This document shows positions 1 through 8,184 of a DNA stretch of 64,000 nt, one piece after another. Source of the stretch: BD2-11 sp965115885 (lineage in GTDB: Bacteria > Gemmatimonadota > Gemmatimonadetes > Longimicrobiales > Gaopeijiaceae); assembly GCA_965115885.1 (NCBI GenBank), contig OZ220479.1, positions 620,001 to 684,000 on the forward strand. Reading direction: 5' to 3'. Below the pieces are notes generated by a model. The model was not told where the DNA came from. It ran no database searches and was given only the letters and a program-made list of their open reading frames with translations. Within the stretch, counting starts at the first letter, position 1; the number at the start of each line of letters is the position of its first letter. The position numbers were made by a program, and so were the translations under genes.

Positions 1-618
1 CAGCAGCACGACGTTGGCCAGCAACACCAGCGATCCCACGCCGATCCCGAAGGTCTCGCCGCCGCCCGGGGCCTCGAACCGGAACCCTTTCCAAGCGTCG
101 TAGGACAGGATGGCGATGAAGAGCACGGCCACGTAGAAGAAGTAACGGTGGACGTTCTGCAGGACGAGCGGAAAGGACTTCTCGCCCCGGTAGCCCGTGC
201 GCGGCTCGCCGACCGCGCACGAGGGAGGATCGGCCCAGAAGGCTTTGTAGTAGGCGCCCCGGTAATAGTAGCAGGTGAGGCGAAAGCCCAAGGGCGCCCA
301 GAGGATCAGGAAGGCGGGCGACCAGCGCAACCAGCCGAGCCAGGAGTCCGCCCACCACGCCGGCGCGCCCCCCAGCCAAGCGTGGTGGGAGTCGCCCAGC
401 AGCTCGGGCGAATAGAACGGGGAGAGGTAGTTGCCGAAGGCGTAGTGCTCGCCTTGGAAGGCGGCCCAGGAGGAGTAGACGCCGAAAGCGGTCAGACCCG
501 CGAAGACCGCCAGCGGTTGCGCCCACCACCGATCCCGACGTCCGGTGCGCCCCCACGGGCGCGGCGTGGGCAGGGGGGGCGGAGTGCGGACCGGGAGCGA
601 GTTCGTGTCCGACGCCAT
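1..618 (-). CDS. Succinate dehydrogenase membrane-anchor subunit (Sdh1/actinobacterial type), C-terminus outside window
   Basis: An open frame of 206 codons starts at the ATG at 618 and runs off the left edge, so the C-terminus is missing. The product is a multi-span membrane protein. Helices lie near residues 33-50, 107-125 and 163-180. A conserved-looking block near residues 121-140 contains CYYYRGAYYKAFW followed by a CAVGEPR stretch, and LQNVHRYFFYVA follows. I recognise this pattern from the anchor subunit encoded before sdhA/sdhB in actinobacterial-type (Rv0249c-like) succinate dehydrogenases. The role would be to anchor the flavoprotein and iron-sulfur subunits and pass electrons to quinone. 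The catalytic genes would lie beyond base 1. The family call rests on memory of the motif, not on a search. Confidence 0.72.
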   Translation of the reverse strand, partial: MASDTNSLPVRTPPPLPTPRPWGRTGRRDRWWAQPLAVFAGLTAFGVYSSWAAFQGEHYAFGNYLSPFYSPELLGDSHHAWLGGAPAWWADSWLGWLRWSPAFLILWAPLGFRLTCYYYRGAYYKAFWADPPSCAVGEPRTGYRGEKSFPLVLQNVHRYFFYVAVLFIAILSYDAWKGFRFEAPGGGETFGIGVGSLVLLANVVLL

Positions 619-897
619 TCGCGAGTTCTCCTGCGCGCGCCCGTGCGGCGCTTCTTTCGTTTGGGACCCGAAGGCGCGCCCGTCGGTCATCCGCGCGGCG
701 CGCGCGCCCTTCCGCGTTGCCGGAGGCGATCCCCGCAAACCCGGGGCGCCCGACGTGCAGAAGAATATCCCCGGCGCGGGCATTCGCCAATACGGAGCGA
801 GGGACGCGCCGGAAAGGGAGGGAGTCCTGGCGAGCGGGCGCGGACGGGCTGCGGGATCGGTCCGGACAGGGAGAGCGGGCGATCTCCGAAGCGCGCG

Positions 898-1611
898 TCA
901 GGACGCCCCGAGCGCCCGGGCTCGGCGCCAGACGTCGTCGAACATCTCCCGGGTCAGCTTGCCGGTGAAAGTGTTCTGCTGGGAGGGATGGTAGGAGGCC
1001 AGGACGGTCAGGTCCGCACGGAGGGGCACCTCCCGCATGTGGCCGAAGCGGGGAAGGGGGCGGGGCAGCGTCTCGCCCCGGTCGCGCAACAGACGGAGCA
1101 CCGCCGAGAACGCGAAGGCGCCCAGCGCGACCGCCACGCGCAGATTGGGTAGCAGCGCCCACTCGCGCTCGAGGAACGTTCCGCAGGTGTCGCGCTCGGT
1201 CGGGGTGGGGCGGTTGCCGGGGGGCGCGCAGCGGACCGCCGCGGTGATCCAGGCGCCCCGCAGGACGAGGCCGTCGGCGCGCGAGACCGAATTCGGCCGG
1301 GTGGCCAAGCCCGAGCGGTGGAGCGCCGGATAGAGCATGTCGCCCGAGCGGTCGCCGGTGAACATGCGGCCGGTGCGGTTGGAGCCGTGCGCGCCGGGCG
1401 CTAGCCCCACGACCGCCAGCCAAGCGGCCGGGTCTCCGAATCCGGGCACCGGTCGGCCCCAGTACTCCTCTCCGGCGTAGGCGGCCCGCTTCTCGCGCGC
1501 GACCTGCTCCCGCCACTCCACCAGCCGCGGGCACCGGCGGCAGACGCTCACCTCGGCGGCGAGGGCGGCGAGGAGGCGGGGCGAGGATGCGGTCGGCGGG
1601 GGCGGGTTCAC
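898..1611 (-). CDS. Family 5 uracil-DNA glycosylase (UDGb), Fe-S type
   Basis: This 237-residue protein removes uracil, and in this family also hypoxanthine and other deaminated bases, from DNA for base-excision repair. The family 5 motif GLAPGAHGSNRTGR is followed by FTGDRSG, and the late motif HPSQQNTFTGKLT carries the loop histidine. Cysteines in VCRRCPRL and in AVRCAPP...ERDTC are placed for the 4Fe-4S cluster of this class. The GTG start at 1611 overlaps the stop of the upstream selD fusion gene (GTGA), so the two are probably translationally coupled. The length is normal for UDGb. Confidence 0.93.
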   Translation of the reverse strand: MNPPPPTASSPRLLAALAAEVSVCRRCPRLVEWREQVAREKRAAYAGEEYWGRPVPGFGDPAAWLAVVGLAPGAHGSNRTGRMFTGDRSGDMLYPALHRSGLATRPNSVSRADGLVLRGAWITAAVRCAPPGNRPTPTERDTCGTFLEREWALLPNLRVAVALGAFAFSAVLRLLRDRGETLPRPLPRFGHMREVPLRADLTVLASYHPSQQNTFTGKLTREMFDDVWRRARALGAS

Positions 1612-3887
1612 CGAGCGGGCCCGGTGCGCAGATGCAACGCCCCCGGCGTCCCCGAGCCCGCATCCGGCGCCAGCACCGTGCCGATCGCGGCCGATCGCGG
1701 GCAACCGGCGGCGCGCAGGGCGTCCACGCACGCTTCGGCCCGTTCGGCCGGGACGCTGGCGAGCAGCCCTCCCGCCGTCTGCGGGTCGGCTAGAAGCTGG
1801 ACGGCGGGATCGTCGAGCGTCCCGCCCGCGCGCGCCGCCTCCAGCGCGCGCAGGTTCTGGGGCTGGAGCGAGGAGAAGACGCCGATCCGGGCGAGGTCGA
1901 GCGCTCCGTCCAGCAACGGGACGTCGGCGAGGTCGAGCGAGACCTCCACCCCCGACGCGCGCGCCATCGCGCGCAGGTGGCCGGCGAGCCCGAAGCCGGT
2001 CACGTCGGTGGCTGCGGTGGCTCCGTGCCGGGCGAGGATTCGCGCCGCGGGCCGGTGGGATTCCTGCATGGCGGCGAGCGCGGCGTCGATCCAGATGCTG
2101 CGCGCCCTGCCGCGCATCTCCGCGGCCAGGATCACGCCGGTGCCGACCGGTCGGGTGAGCACCAGCCGGTTCCCCGGACGCATGCCCGAAGTGCGCAGCA
2201 GGTCCTCCTCCGCAGCGGTCCCGGTCACGGAGAACCCCATGGCGAGCTCGCTCCCCTCGCCCGTGTGTCCGCCCGCGAGCGCCACCCGGTCGCGGGCGAG
2301 CACTTCGAGCGCCCCCGCCATGAGCTGCGCGAGATCCTCCTCCATCTTCTCTTCCGCGGCGAACGGCATCGTCACCAGCGCCAGCGCCGCCAACGGTTCG
2401 GCGCCCATCGCGAAGACGTCGCCGAGCGCGTGATTGGCGGCGATGCGCCCGAAGAGGAAGGGGTCCTCGACGAAGGAGCGGAAGAAGTCGACGCTCTGCA
2501 CGGCGACCCGTCCCGCCGGGATCCGCATCACCGCGGCGTCGTCGGGGGCGTCCAACCCGAGGGGCACGTCCGGATGGCCCGAGGCCGAGGCGTCCAGCCG
2601 CCCCAGCGCGCGAAAGAGCGGCTCGCTGCCCACCTTGGAGCCGCATCCTCCGCAACGCATCGAGGGACCGAGGCCGACGGGCGACCCGTGCCGAACCGAG
2701 CCGTCGCCGCCGTCCGCTTCGTCCATCCGGGGCAACTCGGTGTAGGCGCGGATGAAGCGCCGGTCGATGCGGTCCTTCCACGTCCATACCCAACGCCCGC
2801 CGACCGTCAGCCCGTTGCGGGCGGCGATGGCGTGGCGGCGTCCCGTGGAGACGATGCTCAGATACTCGCGCTGAGGCCGAAAACCGGCGAGCGGCGCGCC
2901 GCGCAGACGGCGCTCCAAATTGCGAGCGAGCGGCGGACCCTGGCGGACCGCGAACACCCCCGCCTTCGGACGCGGATGCCCCTCCACGGCGGCGACGTCT
3001 CCGGCGGCGAAGACGTCGGGATGCGACAAGGTCTGCAGGGTGTCGCGCACCCGGATGAAGCCGCGCCCGTCCACCTCCAGGCCGGACGCGCGCGGCCAGT
3101 CCGGAGCGGCGGCGGTCGTGACCCAAAGCAGTTCGTCGAAGGCCGCCCTGGATCCGTCGCCGAAGTGCAGGCTGCGTTCCTCCACCCGCACGACCCGACG
3201 ACCTGCGTGCACCGCGACGCCGGCGCGCTCGAGCGTGCGCGAGAACCGCGCGCGCATGCGCCGAGGGTAGGCGGGCAGGATCTCGCCGGAGTCGGTGAAG
3301 AGCTCGATTCGCACCCTGCCGCGAGGCCCCTCGGCGGCCTCCGCGGCGCGCGCCAACCCGTGGCGGATCGAGAGCGCGAGTTCCACGCCCCCCGCCCCGC
3401 CTCCCACGACGCCGATCGAGACCGGATCGACGCTGCGGGCGACGCGCGCTCGGAGCCGGGTCCAGCGGGCGAAGAAGCCGTCGATGGGCTTGACCGGGAC
3501 GACCGAGCCCGCCGCGCCCGGGACGGCGCGCACCCCCGGAGCCGACCCGGTGTTGATCGACAGGACGTCGAAAGCGACCGGCGGTCGACCGGCGCACAGC
3601 ACCCGCTTGCGCTCGAGATCGATCCCGGTCGCTCGGTCCCGCAGAAAGCGGGCGCGGGCGAAGCGGGAGAGCGGAGCCAGATCGATGTGCGCGTCCTGAA
3701 AGGCGTAGTGACCCGCGATCAGTCCCGGAAGCATCCCGGAGTAGGGGGCGTTCGACTCGCGCGAGATCAGCGTGACCCGGACTCCGGGCACCGGCTTCAT
3801 GCCGAAGCGCTTGAGCACGGCCACGTGGGTGTGTCCGCCGCCGATCAGCACGAGATCCTTGGTCACCGGCCGAGGCGGCGAGTTCAT
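1608..3887 (-). CDS. selD: NADH-dehydrogenase-like/SelD fusion: selenide, water dikinase
   Basis: The product has 759 residues and two parts. Residues 10-385 are an FAD/NAD(P) oxidoreductase of the NDH-2 type, with a first Rossmann loop GGGHTH (16-21), a second GVVGGGAGGVEL (159-170) and the FAD-binding FAAGDVA (293-299). Residues 408-759 are selenophosphate synthetase, which makes selenophosphate from selenide and ATP. The catalytic pair sits in GCGSK as Cys415 and Lys418; the site is Cys, not selenocysteine. Such fusions are known, and the N-terminal half is thought to supply reduced selenium. I chose the ATG at 3887 because AGGGA precedes it; the frame is open to a TTG at 3938. No selA, selB or mnmH lies in this window. 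Confidence 0.93.
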   Translation of the reverse strand: MNSPPRPVTKDLVLIGGGHTHVAVLKRFGMKPVPGVRVTLISRESNAPYSGMLPGLIAGHYAFQDAHIDLAPLSRFARARFLRDRATGIDLERKRVLCAGRPPVAFDVLSINTGSAPGVRAVPGAAGSVVPVKPIDGFFARWTRLRARVARSVDPVSIGVVGGGAGGVELALSIRHGLARAAEAAEGPRGRVRIELFTDSGEILPAYPRRMRARFSRTLERAGVAVHAGRRVVRVEERSLHFGDGSRAAFDELLWVTTAAAPDWPRASGLEVDGRGFIRVRDTLQTLSHPDVFAAGDVAAVEGHPRPKAGVFAVRQGPPLARNLERRLRGAPLAGFRPQREYLSIVSTGRRHAIAARNGLTVGGRWVWTWKDRIDRRFIRAYTELPRMDEADGGDGSVRHGSPVGLGPSMRCGGCGSKVGSEPLFRALGRLDASASGHPDVPLGLDAPDDAAVMRIPAGRVAVQSVDFFRSFVEDPFLFGRIAANHALGDVFAMGAEPLAALALVTMPFAAEEKMEEDLAQLMAGALEVLARDRVALAGGHTGEGSELAMGFSVTGTAAEEDLLRTSGMRPGNRLVLTRPVGTGVILAAEMRGRARSIWIDAALAAMQESHRPAARILARHGATAATDVTGFGLAGHLRAMARASGVEVSLDLADVPLLDGALDLARIGVFSSLQPQNLRALEAARAGGTLDDPAVQLLADPQTAGGLLASVPAERAEACVDALRAAGCPRSAAIGTVLAPDAGSGTPGALHLRTGPAR

Positions 3888-3986
3888 GGCGTCCCTACGC
3901 ATGGGCTCAAGATGCCGCCGCAGCGAGGCGGCGTTCAAGGTTCGGTCGGCGCGAGCGCGCCGGAGCCCCGTCCTGCGCCCGTCGTC

Positions 3987-4928
3987 TCAGGACAGCGGCG
4001 CACGCCTGCGCGCGGCCAGCTCCGCGGGAAGCAGCGCCGCATGGATGAACTCGTGGACGGGGGCGGAGACATCGTGCGCACGGCCCAGACGGACCACCGC
4101 GCCGCTCAGCTGCTCGAGCTCCGAGGGCCGGCCCTCCGCGATGTCGCGTTGCATGGAGGGGGCGGAGTCGTGGGGAAGAGCGTCGAGGAAGGCCAACGAA
4201 GCCGCGACCGCGTCGTCCGCCAAGCGCACCCCGCGGGCTGCGGCCACGGCGACGGTCTCCTCCATGGAGCGGCCGAGGAGGCGGCGGGTGGCCGGGGTGG
4301 CGCGCACGTCGCCGATCGGCATCCGCGCTACCGAACAGACCCCGCTCGCCGGCGCCATGAGGAGGAGCTTGCTCCAGAGCTCCGCCTCGATGTCGCCGAC
4401 GACTCGGGCCGACGCGCCCGGAGCCCGCTCCAGCGCGCGGGCCAGCGGACCGCAACGGCCGGCGCTCCGTCCGTCGCGCTCTCCCATCACGATCACGGGA
4501 TCGATTCCGGTGTGCCGAACGCGGCCGGGTTCGATCAGCTCGCACAGGATGCGGGTCAGACCGCCGACCACCGTCTCGGCCGGAAGCGACCGTTCCAGCC
4601 GGGAGGCCGCCTCCACTCCGTTCTGGAGCGGAACCACGACCGTGCCGTGCCCCACCAGCGGCCGGATCGCCCGCCCGGCGGCTTCGACTTGCCAGGCCTT
4701 GGTGGCCACCAGCACCGCGTCCGCCCTTCCCAGCGTCGCGACGTCGTCGGTCGCGACGACGCGCTCGAGCCGCACGTCGCCGGCGACGCTCTCCACCGCG
4801 AGGCCGCCCGACCGGAGCGCCGCCAGCTGACGCCCGCGCGCGACGAACGCGACTTCCTCGCCGGCTTGGACGAGCCGCGCCCCGTAGTATCCGCCGACCG
4901 CTCCGGCTCCGTAGATCACAATGCGCAT
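3987..4928 (-). CDS. panE: 2-dehydropantoate 2-reductase (ketopantoate reductase)
   Basis: The 313-residue protein reduces 2-dehydropantoate to pantoate with NADPH in coenzyme A synthesis. The N-terminus MRIVIYGAGAVGGYYGARL is the ApbA/PanE Rossmann signature (GAGAVGGYYG at 7-16). An ARGRQLAALRSGGL stretch follows, as usual for NADPH-specific members, and a C-terminal helical domain with KLLLMAPASGVCSVARMP fits the dimerisation domain. The gene is divergent from fumC and sits just upstream of the selD fusion on the same strand, about 100 bases away. Some ApbA-fold paralogues use other 2-keto acids, so the exact substrate is inferred. Confidence 0.9.
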   Translation of the reverse strand: MRIVIYGAGAVGGYYGARLVQAGEEVAFVARGRQLAALRSGGLAVESVAGDVRLERVVATDDVATLGRADAVLVATKAWQVEAAGRAIRPLVGHGTVVVPLQNGVEAASRLERSLPAETVVGGLTRILCELIEPGRVRHTGIDPVIVMGERDGRSAGRCGPLARALERAPGASARVVGDIEAELWSKLLLMAPASGVCSVARMPIGDVRATPATRRLLGRSMEETVAVAAARGVRLADDAVAASLAFLDALPHDSAPSMQRDIAEGRPSELEQLSGAVVRLGRAHDVSAPVHEFIHAALLPAELAARRRAPLS

Positions 4929-5073
4929 CGCTCGCTCCCGGGTCCGACCCGACGAAAAGCGCCGCCGCGCGGCCCCCGCCCGCGGGTCGGTCGTCCTTGT
5001 CGCACGCCGACGCGATTATCTTGGCATCGCGGAAGAGAAAGCTCCACACCCCGAGAACCCGGAGGTTCCGATC

Positions 5074-6477
5074 ATGTCCGACCGGTTTCGCGTCGAGCGC
5101 GATTCGCTGGGCGAAGTCCGCGTTCCCGCCGACGCCCTCTACGGGGCCCAGACGCAACGCGCCTTCGAGAACTTCCCCATCAGCGGCCAGCGTTTCGGAC
5201 GCCGTTTCGTCCAGGCGCTGGGGCTGATCAAGAAATCGGCTGCGCTGGCCAACCGCGAGCTGGGATGCATGGAAGCCGACGTGGCGCGGGCGATCGTCGC
5301 CGCCGCGGACGAAGTCGCGCGCGGGCTCCGGGACGGCGAGTTCGTGCTCGACGTCTATCAGACCGGTTCGGGGACCTCCTCCAACATGAACGCCAACGAG
5401 GTGATCGCGGCGCTGGCCAACCGCGCTTTGCAGGACTCCGGGACCGCGCGCGTGCATCCGAACGACCACGTCAACTTCGGCCAGTCCTCCAACGACGTCG
5501 TCCCGACCGCCATGCACGTCTCCGTGCGCACCGCCGTCGAGGAGGAACTCGTTCCCGCGCTCGAGGGTCTGCGGGAGCTTCTGGCGGCCAAGGCGGAGGA
5601 CTTCGACGGCGTGCTCAAGTCGGGTCGCACCCATCTGATGGACGCTACCCCGGTGCGGTTGGGGCAGGAGTTCGGGGGCTACGCGACGCAGGTCGCGCGC
5701 GCCGTCCGGCGTCTGCGCAACGCCTCCTCGGAGCTGGCCGAGCTGGCGCTGGGCGGCACCGCGACCGGCACCGGCATCAACACTCATCCCGACTTCGCGC
5801 GCCGCGCCATCGAACACCTCTCCCGGGAGACCGGCCTCGAGTTCCGCGAAGCGGAGAACCACTTCGCGGCGCAAGGCGCGCAGGACGCCTGCGTGAGCGC
5901 TTCCGGGGCGCTGAACGCGGCTGCGGCCGGCCTGATGAAGATCGCCGACGACGTTCGCTGGCTCTCCTCCGGGCCGACCTCCGGGATTCACGAGATCCGT
6001 TTGCCCGCCGTGCAGCCGGGGAGTTCGATCATGCCCGGCAAGGTGAATCCGGTCATGTCCGAGGCGCTGATGATGGTCGCGGCCCGGGTGGCCGGGAATC
6101 ACGTCACCGTCACCATCGCCGGCGGCCGCGGCAACTTCGAGTTGAACGTGATGTTGCCGGTCATCGCCCATTCCCTTCTGGAATCGGTCGCGTTGCTCGC
6201 CGGGGCGAGCCGCGCCTTCGCGGACCGGTGCGTCGCCGGCATCGAGGCCAACGAGGAGCGGGCGCGCGAGCTTCTCGACCGCAACCCCTCGATCGCGACG
6301 GCGCTCAACCCTCACATCGGCTACGACGCGGCCGCCCGGGTCGCCAAGCAGGCCGCCCGCGAGGGCAGAGCGGTGCGCGACGTGGTGCGCGCCCTGGGGG
6401 TGCTCGACGAAAAGACGCTCGAGGAGGCGCTGAACGTGCGCGGAATGACCGAGCCGGGGCTACCCGGGAAGGAGTGA
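5074..6477 (+). CDS. fumC: Class II fumarate hydratase
   Basis: This 467-residue cytosolic enzyme interconverts fumarate and malate in the TCA cycle. The length equals that of E. coli FumC. The superfamily signature GSSIMPGKVNPV is present near residue 315, with GSGTSSNMNANEV near 100, SSNDVVPTAMH near 140 and GRTHLMDATP near 190. GSGTSSNMNANEV and the signature separate it from aspartase and argininosuccinate lyase. The frame is open upstream, but GGAGG at 5061-5065 lies 8 bases before the ATG at 5074 and decides the start. It is monocistronic by layout, facing the DsbA-like gene. Confidence 0.97.
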   Translation: MSDRFRVERDSLGEVRVPADALYGAQTQRAFENFPISGQRFGRRFVQALGLIKKSAALANRELGCMEADVARAIVAAADEVARGLRDGEFVLDVYQTGSGTSSNMNANEVIAALANRALQDSGTARVHPNDHVNFGQSSNDVVPTAMHVSVRTAVEEELVPALEGLRELLAAKAEDFDGVLKSGRTHLMDATPVRLGQEFGGYATQVARAVRRLRNASSELAELALGGTATGTGINTHPDFARRAIEHLSRETGLEFREAENHFAAQGAQDACVSASGALNAAAAGLMKIADDVRWLSSGPTSGIHEIRLPAVQPGSSIMPGKVNPVMSEALMMVAARVAGNHVTVTIAGGRGNFELNVMLPVIAHSLLESVALLAGASRAFADRCVAGIEANEERARELLDRNPSIATALNPHIGYDAAARVAKQAAREGRAVRDVVRALGVLDEKTLEEALNVRGMTEPGLPGKE

Positions 6478-6640
6478 ATAGGGGCAACGCGAAATCGGAC
6501 GTTCGCGCAAAAAGCGACCTCGCCTCCGCGGACGCAAGGCGGACGACGCGCTCGCTGCCCGGCGGCCGCCAAAGAACGCCGGACTCCGCGACGCCTTGTC
6601 CGGCCCATCGAGCCCCGCGTCGGCTTCCTTCGCCCCGTGC

Positions 6641-6662
6641 GCCTCGTGCTGCGGAACGAGGC
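6641..6662. terminator. Weak stem-loop between convergent fumC and the dsbA-like gene
   Basis: GCCTCGT and ACGAGGC form a perfect 7-bp stem around an 8-base loop in the 263-base convergent gap (6478-6740). There is no T tract, so termination is only a guess. I see no gene in the rest of this gap. Confidence 0.25.
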
Positions 6663-6740
6663 CGCGACCGCGCGGTTCTCGCCGCTTTCTCGACCGCTGT
6701 CCCGAGCCGCCTGCCCACGGACCGCTGACCTTCGAATGAT

Positions 6741-7532
6741 CTAACCGCCCGGCCCCGACAGCCTCTCGATCGCCGCCTCGAAGGAGGCGATGCCCTCCTC
6801 GCCGGTGAGTTTGACTTCCCCGGTCAGCTCTCCGCTCCGGTTGAGCACGAAGGTGGGCGTCCCGTCCACGGCGAGCAGCTGGGCCATGTTCATGTCGCTC
6901 GTGATGAGGGGCGAGACCGTGTCCCGGACGAGGCAGGCTTGGAACTCCTCCATCGGCAGGTTGATGTCCGCCGCGAACCGGAGGAAGACGGGAATCGGAT
7001 CCTGCAACGGTTGCCACACGCTCTGGTTCATGTACAGGCGGTGCTGCATCGCCTCGAAGCCCTGCCGGTCGTTCAGGCCGCCTGCGCACAGAGCGGCTTC
7101 GGCCGCGTGGTATCCGCGCATGAGGCGGGCGAGCGGAAACATGCGCACCACGAAGTTCGCCTTGCCGGCCTCGACCAAGTTCGCCTTGAGGGAGTCGGTG
7201 CGCAGGATGTAGAAGGACCGGCAGGTGGGGCAGCCGAAGTCGACGAACTCGTCGATGCGCGCCAGGGTGGAGTCCACCATGTAGATGCGCGACTGGTCGG
7301 CGCGTTCGAGGAAGGCCACGTCCGCCATGCTGAGCGCGGGCGCGGAGGGCGCTTCCTGCTGCATGGCGGCGGTCGGCATGGCGGCCGCCGCCATGCCGAC
7401 CGCCGCGAGCGCCGAAATCGTCGCCCGCTGCGGGCGCGGGCGCTTCTTTCGCAGGGTTCCGGCTTCTTCAGGGCGGCCCGTTTCCGGCAGGGGACGGGCT
7501 CCGTTCCGGACGGTTGAACGGAATGCGTGCAT
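6741..7532 (-). CDS. Periplasmic DsbA-family thiol oxidoreductase
   Basis: The 263-residue product has a basic N-terminus and a hydrophobic Ala-rich segment at about residues 37-57, then MQQ, fitting a signal peptide. The mature part is thioredoxin-like: CPTC at 101-104 directly after EFVDFG, and the cis-proline loop DGTPTFVLNRSG late in the protein. The helical insert between them is typical of DsbA/BdbD proteins (pfam thioredoxin_4 type). It would oxidise or isomerise disulfides outside the membrane. The next gene on the same strand is a small lipoprotein about 50 bases upstream, so they may be cotranscribed. The start is uncertain because the n-region is long. Confidence 0.88.
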   Translation of the reverse strand: MHAFRSTVRNGARPLPETGRPEEAGTLRKKRPRPQRATISALAAVGMAAAAMPTAAMQQEAPSAPALSMADVAFLERADQSRIYMVDSTLARIDEFVDFGCPTCRSFYILRTDSLKANLVEAGKANFVVRMFPLARLMRGYHAAEAALCAGGLNDRQGFEAMQHRLYMNQSVWQPLQDPIPVFLRFAADINLPMEEFQACLVRDTVSPLITSDMNMAQLLAVDGTPTFVLNRSGELTGEVKLTGEEGIASFEAAIERLSGPGG

Positions 7533-7583
7533 CGGGTTCGCTCTTGGGAATTCGGCTGTTTGCGAGGCGCCGTCGCCGGGCGT

Positions 7584-7958
7584 TCAGCGTCCCCTGGGAA
7601 TTAGTCGGACGTTGCCGGCCTGGATCAGGAGATCGAAGACCTCGCCCGCGGCGACCGCCAGCTCCTGCGTACGGTAGTTTCCGCCTCCCAGCAGATCGAC
7701 TTCGAAGCCGATGGTGGGGAGCCTCCACTCGCGCGTGAACCGCTGCCGCGTCTTCCCCGAAACGCTTCCCAGCCGAGTGCGTCCGCCGCCGGTCGAGATG
7801 TAGATGCGCGCGTCGCTGAAGTCGAGGTTGTCGACGAATACGGTGACGTTGCGGGAGGGTTCCGAACCGATCCCGGGGGGCGCTCTTCGCTGTCCCGCGC
7901 AACCGGCGGCCGCAAGCGCCGCCAAGGTGCAGAACGCGTACAGGGACCGAACGTTCAT
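7584..7958 (-). CDS. Small lipoprotein of unknown function
   Basis: The product has 124 residues. It begins with a hydrophobic signal and a lipobox ending LAAAGC, with Cys20 as the likely lipidated residue. The rest looks beta-rich (NVTVFVDNLDFSDARIYIS, TIGFEVDLLGGGNY) and has no domain I can name. GAGGAGG stands just upstream of the ATG at 7958. The start is supported by the ribosome site and the signal. It precedes the DsbA-like gene on the same strand, so the pair may act together in the envelope, but no function can be read from the sequence. Confidence 0.8.
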   Translation of the reverse strand: MNVRSLYAFCTLAALAAAGCAGQRRAPPGIGSEPSRNVTVFVDNLDFSDARIYISTGGGRTRLGSVSGKTRQRFTREWRLPTIGFEVDLLGGGNYRTQELAVAAGEVFDLLIQAGNVRLIPRGR

Positions 7959-8025
7959 GATGCCTCCTCGCGCGGGGGGGACCGGACGCCTGCGCGCCGC
8001 CGACGGTCCGAAACTCCTGCCCTGC

Positions 8026-8036
8026 ATACATTGTAT
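8026..8036 (-). promoter_or_regulatory. Possible -10 region of the lipoprotein gene
   Basis: The AT-rich 11-mer ATACAATGTAT (minus strand) stands out in a very GC-rich divergent region. It contains TACAAT, a fair -10 hexamer about 70 bases upstream of the ATG at 7958, and is itself an inverted repeat with 5-base arms. No clear -35 was seen. Confidence 0.25.
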
Positions 8037-8184
8037 CGCGAGCGGTGCGGGTCTGCTACCGGTCCGACCCGCGGTCGACGGGCCCGGGCGCCGAGGACGG
8101 GGTTGCCCGCGCCGCGCGACCGGCCGAACCTGGTGCGCGCCGCGGCGGGCACGCAGGCGACCCACTCTTTCCCGGGGACGCGGA

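Noticed and set aside
1608..3887. Selenocysteine at the SelD active site
   Set aside because: The catalytic position is an ordinary Cys codon in GCGSK and the frame has no internal TGA.
3907..6315. An 802-codon minus-strand frame over panE and fumC
   Set aside because: Mostly antisense to fumC; its open state comes from codon bias of the real gene.
1977..6728. A plus-strand open frame of 1583 codons across selD, panE and fumC
   Set aside because: It runs antisense or out of frame to well-recognised genes, has arginine- and glycine-rich composition with no motif, and is a product of very high GC, where stops are rare.
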